From positions 1 through 64,000 of the forward strand of contig NZ_BAAAPC010000001.1 in the NCBI RefSeq assembly GCF_039530945.1: 64,000 bases of DNA. Reading direction: 5' to 3'. The notes beneath the pieces are model-generated. The model made no database searches. It was not told the origin of the DNA and worked only from the letters and a program-made list of their open reading frames with translations. This document shows, piece by piece, positions 15,091 through 23,286 of the stretch (the first letter of the stretch is position 1; the number at the start of each line of letters is the position of its first letter). A program made the position numbers and the translations under genes. This DNA comes from Nocardiopsis_C rhodophaea. Lineage in GTDB: Bacteria; Actinomycetota; Actinomycetes; Streptosporangiales; Streptosporangiaceae.

Positions 15091-17658
15091 ATGCTGAGAA
15101 CAGCCCTGCGCAACGTCCTCGCGCACAAGGCCCGTTTGGTCATGACCTTCCTCGCGGTCTGTCTGGGTGTCGCGTTCGTCTGCGGCACCCTTGTCTTCGC
15201 GGACTCCTCCGCCGCGGCCTACCGCGCCGCCGCGTCAAAGACCTTCGCGGACGTCGCGGTCACCGTGACCCCGAAGACCCCCGCACCAGGGGCCGCCGCG
15301 GACCAACAACCCACCACCGGCCTCGACGACGCACTCGTAAAGAAGCTGGCCGACGTACCCGGTGTCGCAGCCGTGCATCCTTCGGTCGACGGTTCGGCTG
15401 TCCTGAACGCGGCGGACGGTACTCCGCTCCGGGCCGACAAGGCCTGGGGGAATCTGGCCGCCGCCTACGTACCGGCTGAGGACGGCAAGGACACCCGCTA
15501 TCCGCTGGTCGAGGGCCGCGCGCCGCGGAACGGCGATGAACTCGCCGTGGACCGCGGTACCGCCGCCGCTGGCCGCTTGAGCATCGGCGACACGGTCACG
15601 CTGGCCACCGACGGCCCGGTCATGACCAAGCGGCTCGTCGGCATCGTCACCACCAAGGACACCCGGGTGACCGCCGGCGGCACCCTCGCCCTTTTCGACA
15701 AGGCGACCGCCCAGCGGCTGTTCGCGTCGCCGGGCCACTACACCGGGATCGACCTGTCCGCCGCACCCAGCACCAGCGAGTCCGAGCTCGCCGACCGGGT
15801 CACCGACGTGCTCCCGGCCGACCAGGCCGAAGCCACGACCGGCGCGGCCCAGGCCGCCCAGCAGGCCACCTACGTCGACACCCTGACCCGGGGCTACACC
15901 AAGCTGCCGCTGGTCTTCTCCGGGGTCGCGCTCTTTATCGGCTCGTTCCTCATCGTCAACACCTTCACCATGCTCGTGACGCGGCGCAGACGCGAGATCG
16001 CCCTGCTGCGGGCGATCGGCAGCTCCCGCCGCCAGGTGGTCCTCTCCGTCCTGCTGGAGGCCTTCCTGCTCGGCCTCGCCGCATCGGGCGCCGGTTTCCT
16101 GCTTGGCCTCGGCATCGCCTGGATACTGCCTGACGTCCTGAGCACCAGCGGGGACACGCTGCCCAACGGCCCGCTGGTGATCGGCCCGCGGCCCATCGCG
16201 GCGGCACTCGGCGTGGGCGTGGGTGTCACCGTGCTCGCCGCGTGGCTGCCGTCCCGCAAGGCGGCGAAGGTCGCGCCCATCGAGGCGATGCGCTCGGCCG
16301 AGCAGCCGCCCATCGCCACTCGCTCGCGCGTTCGTGCCGCGGTGGGTGGTGTCCTCCTCGTCCTCGGCGCCGGCGTGCTGGTGGCGCTCCGGGGGGCGGA
16401 GGACGCGTCGGTGGAGAATCTGCAGAACGCGATGTTCGGCTGCGCTGTCCTCGCCGCCGCCATGGTCACGCTGGCGCCGCTTCTCGCCGCCCCCATGATC
16501 CGGCTGGCCGGACGCCTGACCGGACGCTTCGGAATCACCGGACATCTTGCGCGGGAGAACGCGCTGCGCGACCCACGGCGCACCGCGGCCACCGCCGCCA
16601 CCCTGATGATCAGCACAGCGCTGGTCGCCGGGCTCGCCGTCATCGGAAACTCCGCCGGGCAGGCTCTCGACCACCAGGCCGCGGCTGGCCTCGACGCCGA
16701 CTACGTGATCAGCACCCGCACCCCCACGACCGCCATCGACCCGGACGCGGTGGAGCGGGTGGCCGATGCCTCCGGGGTGCGGACCGCTGCCGCTGTCGCG
16801 GACTCCACCCTGTTCATCGGCGGCCACGTGCGGCAGATCTCCGGCGTCGACCCCGACTCCGTGGACGCCGCCATGAAGCTCGATTTCACCAGCGGCTCCC
16901 TGGACGACCTCGGGCCGGGCCGGATCGCTGTCTCCAGCACCATCGCCCGGGAACACGGCGTGAGCGTGGGCGGCAAGCTCAACGCCCGCATGGGCCGCGG
17001 CCAGGACTTCACGCAGTACACCGTCGTCGGCGTCTACGAGGACAATCCCGTCGCCAACGACGCGCTCGGCGCCCGCGGTGAGGTACAGGAGAACAGTTTC
17101 CAGCCCGGGTCCGTCCAGCGGATCCTCGTCCGCACCGACAACGGCTCGATCTCGAAGACCACCGAGGACCGGCTCCGCACCGCCGTGGGCAACAACCCGC
17201 TGCTGAAGGTGCAGGACCGGGGGGAACTCGTCCGCGAGGCCGCCGGCGCGATGAGCAACCTGCTGACCCTGATGTACGGGCTGCTCGCCATCGGCGTCGT
17301 GATCAGCTCGCTCGGCATTGTGAACACCCTGGCCATGTCGGTCTCGGAACGCACCCGCGAGATCGGCGTCCTGCGCGCCATCGGCATGGGCCGAGCCAGC
17401 ATCCGGCGGATGATCCTCCTGGAGGCGGTGACCGTCGCCGCCTTCGGCACCCTCCTCGGCCTGGCAGGCGGACTCTTCGGCGCCTGGGCGGTCGGCCCGC
17501 TGGCCGGCGGCGCCATCCCGCAGTACTCCCTGGCGCTGCCCTGGGGAACGCTGCTCCTCGTCTGCCTGGCCTCGCTCACGGTCGGCGCGGTCGCGGCCGC
17601 TGTCCCGGCCCGCCGAGCAGCCGCCCTGAAACCCCTGGAAGCCGTCGCGGAGGCGTGA
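15091..17658 (+). CDS. FtsX-like ABC permease, 855 residues
   Basis: N-terminal membrane anchor (MLRTALRNVLAHKARLVMTF), a large extracytoplasmic domain (about 40-265), three transmembrane helices forming the first FtsX domain (270-400, with LVTRRRREIALLRAIGSSRRQV), a linker with two helices (about 415-475), a second extracytoplasmic domain (520-715), and a second FtsX domain (720-850, with VSERTREIGVLRAIGMGRASI). This duplicated layout and size is normal for actinobacterial FtsX/MacB-like permeases. It forms the membrane part of the transporter energised by the preceding ATPase. A strong terminator follows. The very long antisense frame over this gene is a high-GC artefact. Confidence 0.92.
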   Translation: MLRTALRNVLAHKARLVMTFLAVCLGVAFVCGTLVFADSSAAAYRAAASKTFADVAVTVTPKTPAPGAAADQQPTTGLDDALVKKLADVPGVAAVHPSVDGSAVLNAADGTPLRADKAWGNLAAAYVPAEDGKDTRYPLVEGRAPRNGDELAVDRGTAAAGRLSIGDTVTLATDGPVMTKRLVGIVTTKDTRVTAGGTLALFDKATAQRLFASPGHYTGIDLSAAPSTSESELADRVTDVLPADQAEATTGAAQAAQQATYVDTLTRGYTKLPLVFSGVALFIGSFLIVNTFTMLVTRRRREIALLRAIGSSRRQVVLSVLLEAFLLGLAASGAGFLLGLGIAWILPDVLSTSGDTLPNGPLVIGPRPIAAALGVGVGVTVLAAWLPSRKAAKVAPIEAMRSAEQPPIATRSRVRAAVGGVLLVLGAGVLVALRGAEDASVENLQNAMFGCAVLAAAMVTLAPLLAAPMIRLAGRLTGRFGITGHLARENALRDPRRTAATAATLMISTALVAGLAVIGNSAGQALDHQAAAGLDADYVISTRTPTTAIDPDAVERVADASGVRTAAAVADSTLFIGGHVRQISGVDPDSVDAAMKLDFTSGSLDDLGPGRIAVSSTIAREHGVSVGGKLNARMGRGQDFTQYTVVGVYEDNPVANDALGARGEVQENSFQPGSVQRILVRTDNGSISKTTEDRLRTAVGNNPLLKVQDRGELVREAAGAMSNLLTLMYGLLAIGVVISSLGIVNTLAMSVSERTREIGVLRAIGMGRASIRRMILLEAVTVAAFGTLLGLAGGLFGAWAVGPLAGGAIPQYSLALPWGTLLLVCLASLTVGAVAAAVPARRAAALKPLEAVAEA

Positions 17659-17701
17659 CGCACGGCCCGGACGGCCGCGCCACCACCTCGCCCAAAGGAA
17701 C

Positions 17702-17749
17702 GCCCCCGATGTCCCGCCATGACTGCCTGATGCCCGGGACATCGGGGGC
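17702..17749 (+). terminator. Terminator of the kinase/ABC operon
   Basis: A 15-bp perfect stem (17702-17716 with 17735-17749) and an 18-base loop, 43 bases after the permease stop. There is no U-tract, as is common in high-GC actinobacteria. Confidence 0.7.
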
Positions 17750-17814
17750 TCCCGCGGACAAGCTTCCGGCCGGAGGATGAGTTCGGATTCCTGCGCGCAG
17801 CTCACCCTTGGTCT

Positions 17815-17979
17815 TCAGGGGCATCCTGCATGAATGAGGTTGGCGGGGTCACCAAGCCGCACCCGCTGGCCGTCCGCAGTAATGGTGATACCGAACCGCG
17901 TGCACTCCGGCCGCCCGGAAGACTCCCACAGCGCCTGCGTCTTGGCAGCATCGGCGCTAACGACTCGCTGACCATCCAT
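17815..17979 (-). CDS. Small hypothetical protein, 54 residues
   Basis: ATG 17979 is preceded by GGCGGAG at short spacing. The protein is compositionally normal, with a helix (AAKTQALWESSGRPEC) followed by a strand-rich part (FGITITADGQRVRLGD) and a hydrophobic end (NLIHAGC). It does not look like a random high-GC frame, but I do not recognise a family. It lies downstream of, and co-directional with, the AIKTG small protein at 18122-18316. Confidence 0.45.
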   Translation of the reverse strand: MDGQRVVSADAAKTQALWESSGRPECTRFGITITADGQRVRLGDPANLIHAGCP

Positions 17980-18121
17980 CGGCTCCGCCAGCCGACTTCG
18001 GGTGCTCTGCCGTGACAGTAACCCACGTGTCGCAGGGGTCAGGGGAGCGACCAAATTCGGCCATGCCGAAGGATGAAGGTGGGGCGTGGGACGGGGGCAG
18101 ATCATCCCCACACCTGCATGG

Positions 18122-18316
18122 TCAGCCATCGAGCCGGCCGGTCTTGATGGCCCGGAGGGCGGCGGAGCACTCAGCATCCGCGAAGGTGAGGTGGCCGGGG
18201 CTGGGGTACGTCCAATCGCGTCTTACCTCACCGCTGTCCACGTCCTCGACCGTACGGCGACCCGCACCACGCGACTCCCCATGCTCTGCGGAAGGCCAGT
18301 AGCGCACCGTGGCCAC
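18122..18316 (-). CDS. Small protein with AIKTG C-terminus (copy A)
   Basis: Proposed start GTG 18316, nine bases after AGAGGA; ATG 18325 sits directly on that SD and is less likely. The 64-residue product starts MATVRYWPSAEHGESRG and ends SAALRAIKTGRLDG. The final nine residues closely match the end of another small protein here (20858-21085, AIKTGELDR). No known domain. It is divergent from the 168-residue gene with 83 bases between starts, so the two may share a control region. Confidence 0.5.
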   Translation of the reverse strand: MATVRYWPSAEHGESRGAGRRTVEDVDSGEVRRDWTYPSPGHLTFADAECSAALRAIKTGRLDG

Positions 18317-18399
18317 ATTCGGCATTCCTCTGGAACCGCCGACAGGCCAGCCGATAATCTCAGGCGGCCGGAGGTACGCGCCGAACCGAAAGGGTTGGG

Positions 18400-18906
18400 G
18401 TGGAGTACTCGCAGTTGCACATCGCGCTCGCCCGGGCAGCCGTTGAACGTGCGGCCCCAGATGAGCTCCCCCTCTTCGATGTCACGTCCGACGCCTACTT
18501 CACCCACCGCAAGCAGTCCCGACGGCACAAGAATGCCGACCGCATGCTTGATTTCGGTGTGGACGAAGCGGTTACCCTCGTCAGTCACGCCGCGCTCATC
18601 GCCGCCGGATACTCCGTGGACTACCTGGCGCAAAGGTCGGGCGAGGCGGCGGGGCAGGCCGTGGAGCGGACCACCGCAAGCTGGTGGAAGCGTCTGACGG
18701 TGTGGAAGCGCGAGTCCGAGGAGCCCACACAGCCCACGGACCAGCAGGATGGGGAGCAGCCCGTATCCCTCACACCGGACCAGCTCACCGCCGTGCGGGA
18801 GCTCGCCCACCAGCGTTCTGTCGATGCCGGTGTCAGTGCTGAGAAGGCGCGGCTGATCGCCGACTCCATCGTCGGGGAGCTCGCTCTTCTCCCCCACGAG
18901 CACTGA
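18400..18906 (+). CDS. Hypothetical protein paired with M48 protease
   Basis: A 168-residue soluble protein from GTG 18400. The first half is helical (QLHIALARAAVERAAPDE, then VDEAVTLVSHAALIAAGYSVDYLAQ), a Trp/Lys segment (TTASWWKRLTVWKRE) and an acidic/Gln linker follow, and the C-terminal helix pair (about 125-165) contains LTAVRELAHQRSVDAGVSAEKARLIADSI. I know no family for it. It ends ten bases before the start of the membrane metalloprotease, so the pair is almost certainly an operon and this protein may be the adaptor, chaperone or inhibitor of the protease. Confidence 0.7.
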   Translation: MEYSQLHIALARAAVERAAPDELPLFDVTSDAYFTHRKQSRRHKNADRMLDFGVDEAVTLVSHAALIAAGYSVDYLAQRSGEAAGQAVERTTASWWKRLTVWKRESEEPTQPTDQQDGEQPVSLTPDQLTAVRELAHQRSVDAGVSAEKARLIADSIVGELALLPHEH

Positions 18907-18916
18907 GCCGCCGATC

Positions 18917-20788
18917 ATGGCCGCGGACGAGGATAAGGAGGCACGCCCGAACCCGTTCGCGTTCCCGGCCGACACGGCCATCCGCTTCCTCCTGCTGGCC
19001 TCGGCGGTCCTCAGCGCCGTTCCGCTGCTGACGTTCGGCTTCGGCAAAGCCGTCGCACCGGGAACGAGAGCCGAGCTCGACGAAGCTCAGGAATGCCTTG
19101 CCGCGGTGGTACGGAACGCGCCCGACGCGGGTGGCGGCTCCTCCATCGCCGAGAACACGGCAAAGGCTTCTGATGCCATCGCCGCCTGCCCGAAGACCGA
19201 CTACACGCCGATTGGCGTTTTCCTGCTGAGCGTTATCGCGGTCCTGGTCGTTCTCGCCGTCGTGCGCTACGTGCTGATGCCCCGAGGGCGGATCCGACGC
19301 CAGGGCCTGGTGCCGCTTCCAGCCGAGGGAATGCCGGAACTCCGCTCTGATCTGGATCAGCTGTGTGCGCGGGCCGGTGTCGACCGAGAGAAGATCACCT
19401 TCCTCCTCGCCCCGCTGGATCGCCGCGTGTCAGGACTGGCGTTCGGGCGCTTCGGGCGGCGTTACGTCCTCTTGCGCCGCGGCCTGGTGGAGAGTTTCAC
19501 AACCGACCCGCCCCTGTTCCGCGCGATCGTCCTGCACGAGCTCGCGCACATCCGCAACGGCGATATCGACGCCACCTACCTAACGGTCGCCCTCTGGCGT
19601 ACGTTCGTGGTGTTCATGCTCGTCCCTGCCTTGATCCTCACGCCGATACGGATCGTCGTCGCAGGATGGGAACGCGGACTCGGCATCAGCGTGCGCCTGC
19701 TCGCGCTGGTACTGATCGTGCTGCTGGTCCGCAACGCGGTGCTGCGTTCGCGTGAGCGGCACGCCGACGCCCGCGTCGAGCAGTGGGGCGCCGGCCGAGA
19801 TCTGCGTCGGGCATTGGCCGCTGCACCCCGGCAGCGCTCGGGGGTGTGGTCCTGGTTCAGCACCCATCCGGACCCCTCCGCGCGCAGAGCGGCTCTGGAC
19901 GACTGCCGGATGGTGGGCGCGGTCGGTGCGGGGGACGGCCTGCTGCTGGGGATCGTGGCCGTCTACGCGTACCAGACGCTCCCCGAGTTCATCGGGTGGA
20001 TAATTCCCGGTCGCGGTTCAGGTCGCGCGGCTGCGAGCGTGGCGATGGTCGCCCTGGTCGCGGTCAGCGTCGCACGCCCGGTGCTGGCGGACGCAATGGC
20101 AGCCTGTGTAACCCGGACGCGGGTCGCCGTCAACGCGTTCGGGATCGGGTTGGGGGTGGGCATTGCGATCGGCCCACAGCTGGCGGTGATCAGCGCGATA
20201 CGGCCGGGCGGTACACCGCATGCTGATCTAGCTAGCCCGGGCGCGCTGGAGTGGCTGGTGTGGTCGTCGATCGTTATTGCCACCACCTGGTTCTGCGTCC
20301 GCTGGCTCGCCGAGACGTCGAGGGCGTGGATGCCCTACCTCAGTTCGCGGTGGACGCCGGTTCGCGTGTTCGCCGCGGGAACCGTGCTGGCGTTCGGCCT
20401 GTTCCTGTGGCTGCCCTACCTGCTGGGTGTGCCTGGTTTTGTCGCGTTCGGAGTGGTCCTGGTGATGCCCGACGTCCCACGGCTGCTGATCCTTGTCGGA
20501 GTGCTCGCGTTGAACATCGCGACGTCACCGTGGGCAACGGTGACCTGCCTAGCCGCGCTGTGGGTCGTGCCGCTGGCGGGAACTCTCACACGAAGCGGGA
20601 CCGCGCGGCCGTGGGTCTGGCTGCAGCCCGCAGAGCAGGCGGGACACCACCGTGCGCTAGGCGACGGCGAACGCCGCACAAGGACCGTGGCAGCACGGCT
20701 GCTCCTGCTCCACGCGCCGCTCCTCGGCCTGACATTGGCCGTGACGGTCATTGCCGCGGGCGCTCTGGTCGCCTGGGTGGCGCCGTAG
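18917..20788 (+). CDS. M48-family membrane metalloprotease
   Basis: A 623-residue polytopic protein. Two transmembrane helices flank an extracytoplasmic loop (about 45-95). The zinc site is HELAH at 207-211, and a glutamate in RSRERHADARVEQW (near 280) is the likely third ligand, as in HtpX/Ste24-type peptidases. At least eight further hydrophobic segments follow (320-600), many more than in HtpX, so the C-terminal half is an unusual membrane domain. It probably degrades or processes membrane-associated proteins. It is preceded by its 168-residue partner and flanked on both sides by genes for AIKTG-tailed small proteins. Confidence 0.85.
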   Translation: MAADEDKEARPNPFAFPADTAIRFLLLASAVLSAVPLLTFGFGKAVAPGTRAELDEAQECLAAVVRNAPDAGGGSSIAENTAKASDAIAACPKTDYTPIGVFLLSVIAVLVVLAVVRYVLMPRGRIRRQGLVPLPAEGMPELRSDLDQLCARAGVDREKITFLLAPLDRRVSGLAFGRFGRRYVLLRRGLVESFTTDPPLFRAIVLHELAHIRNGDIDATYLTVALWRTFVVFMLVPALILTPIRIVVAGWERGLGISVRLLALVLIVLLVRNAVLRSRERHADARVEQWGAGRDLRRALAAAPRQRSGVWSWFSTHPDPSARRAALDDCRMVGAVGAGDGLLLGIVAVYAYQTLPEFIGWIIPGRGSGRAAASVAMVALVAVSVARPVLADAMAACVTRTRVAVNAFGIGLGVGIAIGPQLAVISAIRPGGTPHADLASPGALEWLVWSSIVIATTWFCVRWLAETSRAWMPYLSSRWTPVRVFAAGTVLAFGLFLWLPYLLGVPGFVAFGVVLVMPDVPRLLILVGVLALNIATSPWATVTCLAALWVVPLAGTLTRSGTARPWVWLQPAEQAGHHRALGDGERRTRTVAARLLLLHAPLLGLTLAVTVIAAGALVAWVAP

Positions 20789-20857
20789 CCGCCTGGCAGT
20801 GAGGGAGTGCGGCGACCTGTGGGGCGGGGCGTGACCCGCGCCCCACAAGTGGGCCAG

Positions 20858-21085
20858 TCAGCGGTCGAGTTCGCCGGTCTTGATGGCGAGGGCCTGCGGT
20901 CCGCTGCGGCCAACGGGCCTTCGCCGGGGGACGCAGACAAGCGTGAGAGAGCCACAGGTCGCGCTGTAGATGACGCAACCGCCCAGCGTCTGTCCGTTGC
21001 GAACGATCTGGGCCGCATGGGCCTCGGCCCATGCCTCCAGGTCGGCCATGTCGGAGACCTCACGAATCTCACAGTAAGTGGCCAT
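20858..21085 (-). CDS. Small protein with AIKTG C-terminus (copy B)
   Basis: ATG 21085 with GGAG five bases upstream; a 75-residue product. It begins MATYCEIREVSDMADLEAW, has a central beta segment (GGCVIYSATCGSLTLVCV) and ends ALAIKTGELDR, nearly the same end as the small protein at 18122-18316. Its ATG overlaps the stop of the upstream 73-residue gene (TGATG), so it is translationally coupled. No known function. Confidence 0.6.
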   Translation of the reverse strand: MATYCEIREVSDMADLEAWAEAHAAQIVRNGQTLGGCVIYSATCGSLTLVCVPRRRPVGRSGPQALAIKTGELDR

Positions 21086-21306
21086 CACGACTCCACCCTC
21101 GCCGCATGGAAGAGGAGCTGGGATGCCTCGGCCTTCGATAGACCGCACTCACGCACCAGGGCGCGGTGGGCTTCCCAGAAAGGGGCGCGCAGGCGCACGA
21201 TTCGACCACCGAGCCCACGAACGGTGAAACTCAGCATTGATGAGACGTCGGGGTCGTAGGTGACACTGAAGTCGCCGCACACGACCCGCGTGATACGAGA
21301 AGTCAT
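21085..21306 (-). CDS. Small hypothetical protein, 73 residues
   Basis: Middle gene of a three-gene coupled operon. It starts MTSRITRVVCGDFSVTYDPD, continues with a beta-rich stretch (SMLSFTVRGLGGRIVRL), and ends in a helical part (EAHRALVRECGLSKAEASQLL). The start ATG overlaps the stop of the 46-residue gene (ATGA) and its own stop overlaps the next start. Composition is that of a real protein; no family recognised. Confidence 0.6.
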   Translation of the reverse strand: MTSRITRVVCGDFSVTYDPDVSSMLSFTVRGLGGRIVRLRAPFWEAHRALVRECGLSKAEASQLLFHAARVES

Positions 21307-21443
21307 CGGACCTCCTCCTCGTCCCTCAGCGCGACCACGCTGGCAAACTGCTGGAGTCGTCGAGCCTCGATGCCCCGCTGGTGTTCCAGGGCCATGACGT
21401 ATGGGCGGATCCGACGGCTGCGTCGCGATGGCAGGATGGACAT
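21303..21443 (-). CDS. Tiny gene, 46 residues, first of coupled trio
   Basis: ATG 21443 has GGGAG eight bases upstream, and the frame ends in a TGA that overlaps the next start (ATGA). The product is basic at the N-terminus (MSILPSRRSRRIRPYV) and helical/acidic at the C-terminus (LQQFASVVALRDEEEVR). The good SD and exact coupling are the evidence for a real gene. Function unknown; it could be a small DNA- or membrane-binding regulator. Confidence 0.55.
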   Translation of the reverse strand: MSILPSRRSRRIRPYVMALEHQRGIEARRLQQFASVVALRDEEEVR

Positions 21444-21552
21444 GTCATCAGCTCCCTACAGCTGGTGGCCGTGCCCCGGGAGTTCGCCGCTCGCCGGGGT
21501 CTTTTTGTCTCTCGACGTTGCCGAGTACGGCCGAATATGCCCATCCCAACTC

Positions 21553-21575
21553 GGGTATCTCACCATGAGATACCC
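21553..21575. promoter_or_regulatory. Perfect palindromic operator upstream of XRE gene
   Basis: GGGTATCTCA (21553-21562) and TGAGATACCC (21566-21575) are perfect inverted repeats around a 3-base spacer, ending eight bases before the XRE start codon and facing the divergent trio of small genes. GATACC within it can serve as a -10 element, so a bound repressor would block the regulator's own promoter. Confidence 0.75.
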
Positions 21576-21583
21576 TGAGCGTC

Positions 21584-22405
21584 ATGCATGCTCGCTTGGT
21601 CATCCCTGAGCGCGCGTGGCGCGATGGCGAGACGCGCAGGCTCCTGCGCAACCGCGACATATCAGCGCTTTTCCGACTCGCGCACAGCCACGGTGTCTCA
21701 CAGTCGCGAATCGCAACAGCTACGGGCCTGACACAGGCGCGGGTCTCGGAGATCAGCAATGGAGTGCGAGCGGTCACCGCGCTCGACGTGTTCGAGCGGA
21801 TCGCAGAGGGCTTCGCCATGCCCGACGACGCCCGGGTATTATTCGGACTCGCCCCCAAGCATCCAGCTGGCCTCGATCATCTCGGTGCCGCGGGCCGCGC
21901 TGAGATCCTACGTATCTTCCCCTCGCAGTCGACTGCGGTGGACGAAATCCGTTCGGAGGCCGCACAGGCCCAATCAATCGAGGTTCTCGCTGTGCGTGGT
22001 CTCGGAATCATTGGATTGAATGACTCGCTGCTTCGCAGGACAGTGCGCGCCGGTCGAACGAGGTTGCGCATGCTGCTACTCGACCCCGACTCTGCGGCGG
22101 CAGTACGGCGGGTAGCCGAGATCGGGGAATCGGAGGAGGCATTCGCCTCTGGCATCCGGCTTGCTCTCGCCCGTCTCCGAGAGCTCGCTGAAGAGGGATC
22201 CGTCGAGGTTTATGTGTACTCGGCCTTTCCCGTCTGGCGGGTGATCGCTCTAGACGATGTGATGTACGTGTCTGCGTTCGGGGATGAGTGGGAAGGCCAC
22301 GAGTCAGCCATGTACAAGCTCGCCCCAACACCCTACGGTGCCCTGCATCGTGGGATTCGCCGGCACTTTGAGGAGCTACGCCGGTCCGCACATCGCGTGA
22401 TCTGA
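21584..22405 (+). CDS. XRE-family regulator with C-terminal sensor-like domain
   Basis: A 273-residue protein. The Cro/C1-type HTH lies at about 28-80 (LFRLAHSHGVSQSRIATATG, then RVSEISNG). The C-terminal domain (about 115-273) contains SIEVLAVRGLGIIGLNDSLL, RLRMLLLDPDS and a final YKLAPTPYGALHRGIRRHFEEL. It resembles the DUF5919-like domains fused to XRE HTHs in actinobacteria (recalled, not checked), and its alternating strand/helix pattern suggests a ligand- or nucleotide-binding fold. ATG 21584 lies right after the palindrome, suggesting a short or leaderless mRNA and autoregulation. The CYTH gene follows after 23 bases. Confidence 0.8.
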   Translation: MHARLVIPERAWRDGETRRLLRNRDISALFRLAHSHGVSQSRIATATGLTQARVSEISNGVRAVTALDVFERIAEGFAMPDDARVLFGLAPKHPAGLDHLGAAGRAEILRIFPSQSTAVDEIRSEAAQAQSIEVLAVRGLGIIGLNDSLLRRTVRAGRTRLRMLLLDPDSAAAVRRVAEIGESEEAFASGIRLALARLRELAEEGSVEVYVYSAFPVWRVIALDDVMYVSAFGDEWEGHESAMYKLAPTPYGALHRGIRRHFEELRRSAHRVI

Positions 22406-22428
22406 CGGAACTGGGAGAGGGGACGTCC

Positions 22429-22986
22429 GTGGCCATCGAAGCAGAGTTGAAAGCTCGCGTCAGCGATGTCGACGCCGTGCGGAAAGAGCTCCGACAACGC
22501 GCGGTGGAAGAGGTTGCCGTCTACCGAGACACCTACTACGACTGGCCCGGACACGAGCTAACGGGGCAGGGTCGGGAGCTGCGCGTGCGCGTGGTCGAGC
22601 GGGACGGGGGCCGACGCGTGCTGCTTACGTACAAGGCACCGCCCGTCGACGAGGCGAGCGAGTCGAAGCCGGAGTACGAGACACAGGCAGAGTCCCCTGA
22701 GGCTCTGGACGCGATCCTGCGCGGTCTCGGCTTCGAACATCTCGTATCCCTCGTCAAGCACTGCGCGAACTTCACGTTCACCGTCGGCGCCCGCGAGTGC
22801 ACGGCCACGCTCGTCACCGTGCCCGAACTCGACGGCACGTTCCTGGAGGTCGAAACCATCGTTGGCGATGACGAGCTCCAAGACGGACTCGCCACCGTCC
22901 GCAGGGTGCTCGGTGATCTGGGAATCGGTGACGCGGACCTGACCACCGAGCAGTACACCGAGGCCGTGATGGCGATACGCAGGTAG
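22429..22986 (+). CDS. CYTH-domain protein (CyaB/ThTPase-like)
   Basis: A 185-residue protein with the N-terminal ExExK signature (IEAELKAR) of the CYTH tunnel-fold superfamily, the basic and acidic strands expected for a triphosphate tunnel (ELRVRVVE, RRVLLTYKAP, then FLEVETIV), and a C-terminal helix with QYTEAVM. Family members are class IV adenylate cyclases or inorganic/thiamine triphosphatases; which one cannot be decided. GTG 22429 is preceded by GGGAGAGG. It is 23 bases downstream of the XRE gene, probably the same operon, which hints at a nucleotide-signalling role. Confidence 0.85.
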   Translation: MAIEAELKARVSDVDAVRKELRQRAVEEVAVYRDTYYDWPGHELTGQGRELRVRVVERDGGRRVLLTYKAPPVDEASESKPEYETQAESPEALDAILRGLGFEHLVSLVKHCANFTFTVGARECTATLVTVPELDGTFLEVETIVGDDELQDGLATVRRVLGDLGIGDADLTTEQYTEAVMAIRR

Positions 22987-23035
22987 CCGGATAGGAGATG
23001 AGTGCAAGGGTCATCGCAATTGCCTTGCCCTGCTG

Positions 23036-23268
23036 CTACGCGCCCCGGTGGGAGTGTCCGAACAGTAGGCATCCTCCCTCGTCGAAGGCGCAGTCCTCTA
23101 TCGATTCCCAGGCTGAATTCCCGCTCCAAATCGGTCTTCACCTGGTCGAGGGTGCCTCGGATGTAGTGACCCTCCATCCGGGCTCCACCAGGATCGGCAC
23201 CGAATTCCAGGCCGTAGAAGCTCTTCGCGAACATCGCGGGGCGGTCGTGGGCGATGATGACATCCCCG
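23036..23268 (-). pseudogene. Frameshifted fragment of unknown gene
   Basis: One frame reads DVIIAHDRPAMFAKSFYG and later TLDQVKTDLEREFSLGI. Shifting by one base there continues plausibly as ESIEDCAFDEGGCLLFGHSH and ends at TAG 23036. No start codon with an SD exists before the stop of the neighbouring regulator's frame. The parent family is not recognised. Confidence 0.3.
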
Positions 23269-23286
23269 CAGCTGCCCCGCCAGGGG

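Noticed and set aside
15235..17805. An 856-residue antisense frame over the FtsX permease
   Set aside because: It mirrors third-position GC of the real gene, has Gly/Arg/Asp/His-rich repetitive composition and no domain; a high-GC artefact.
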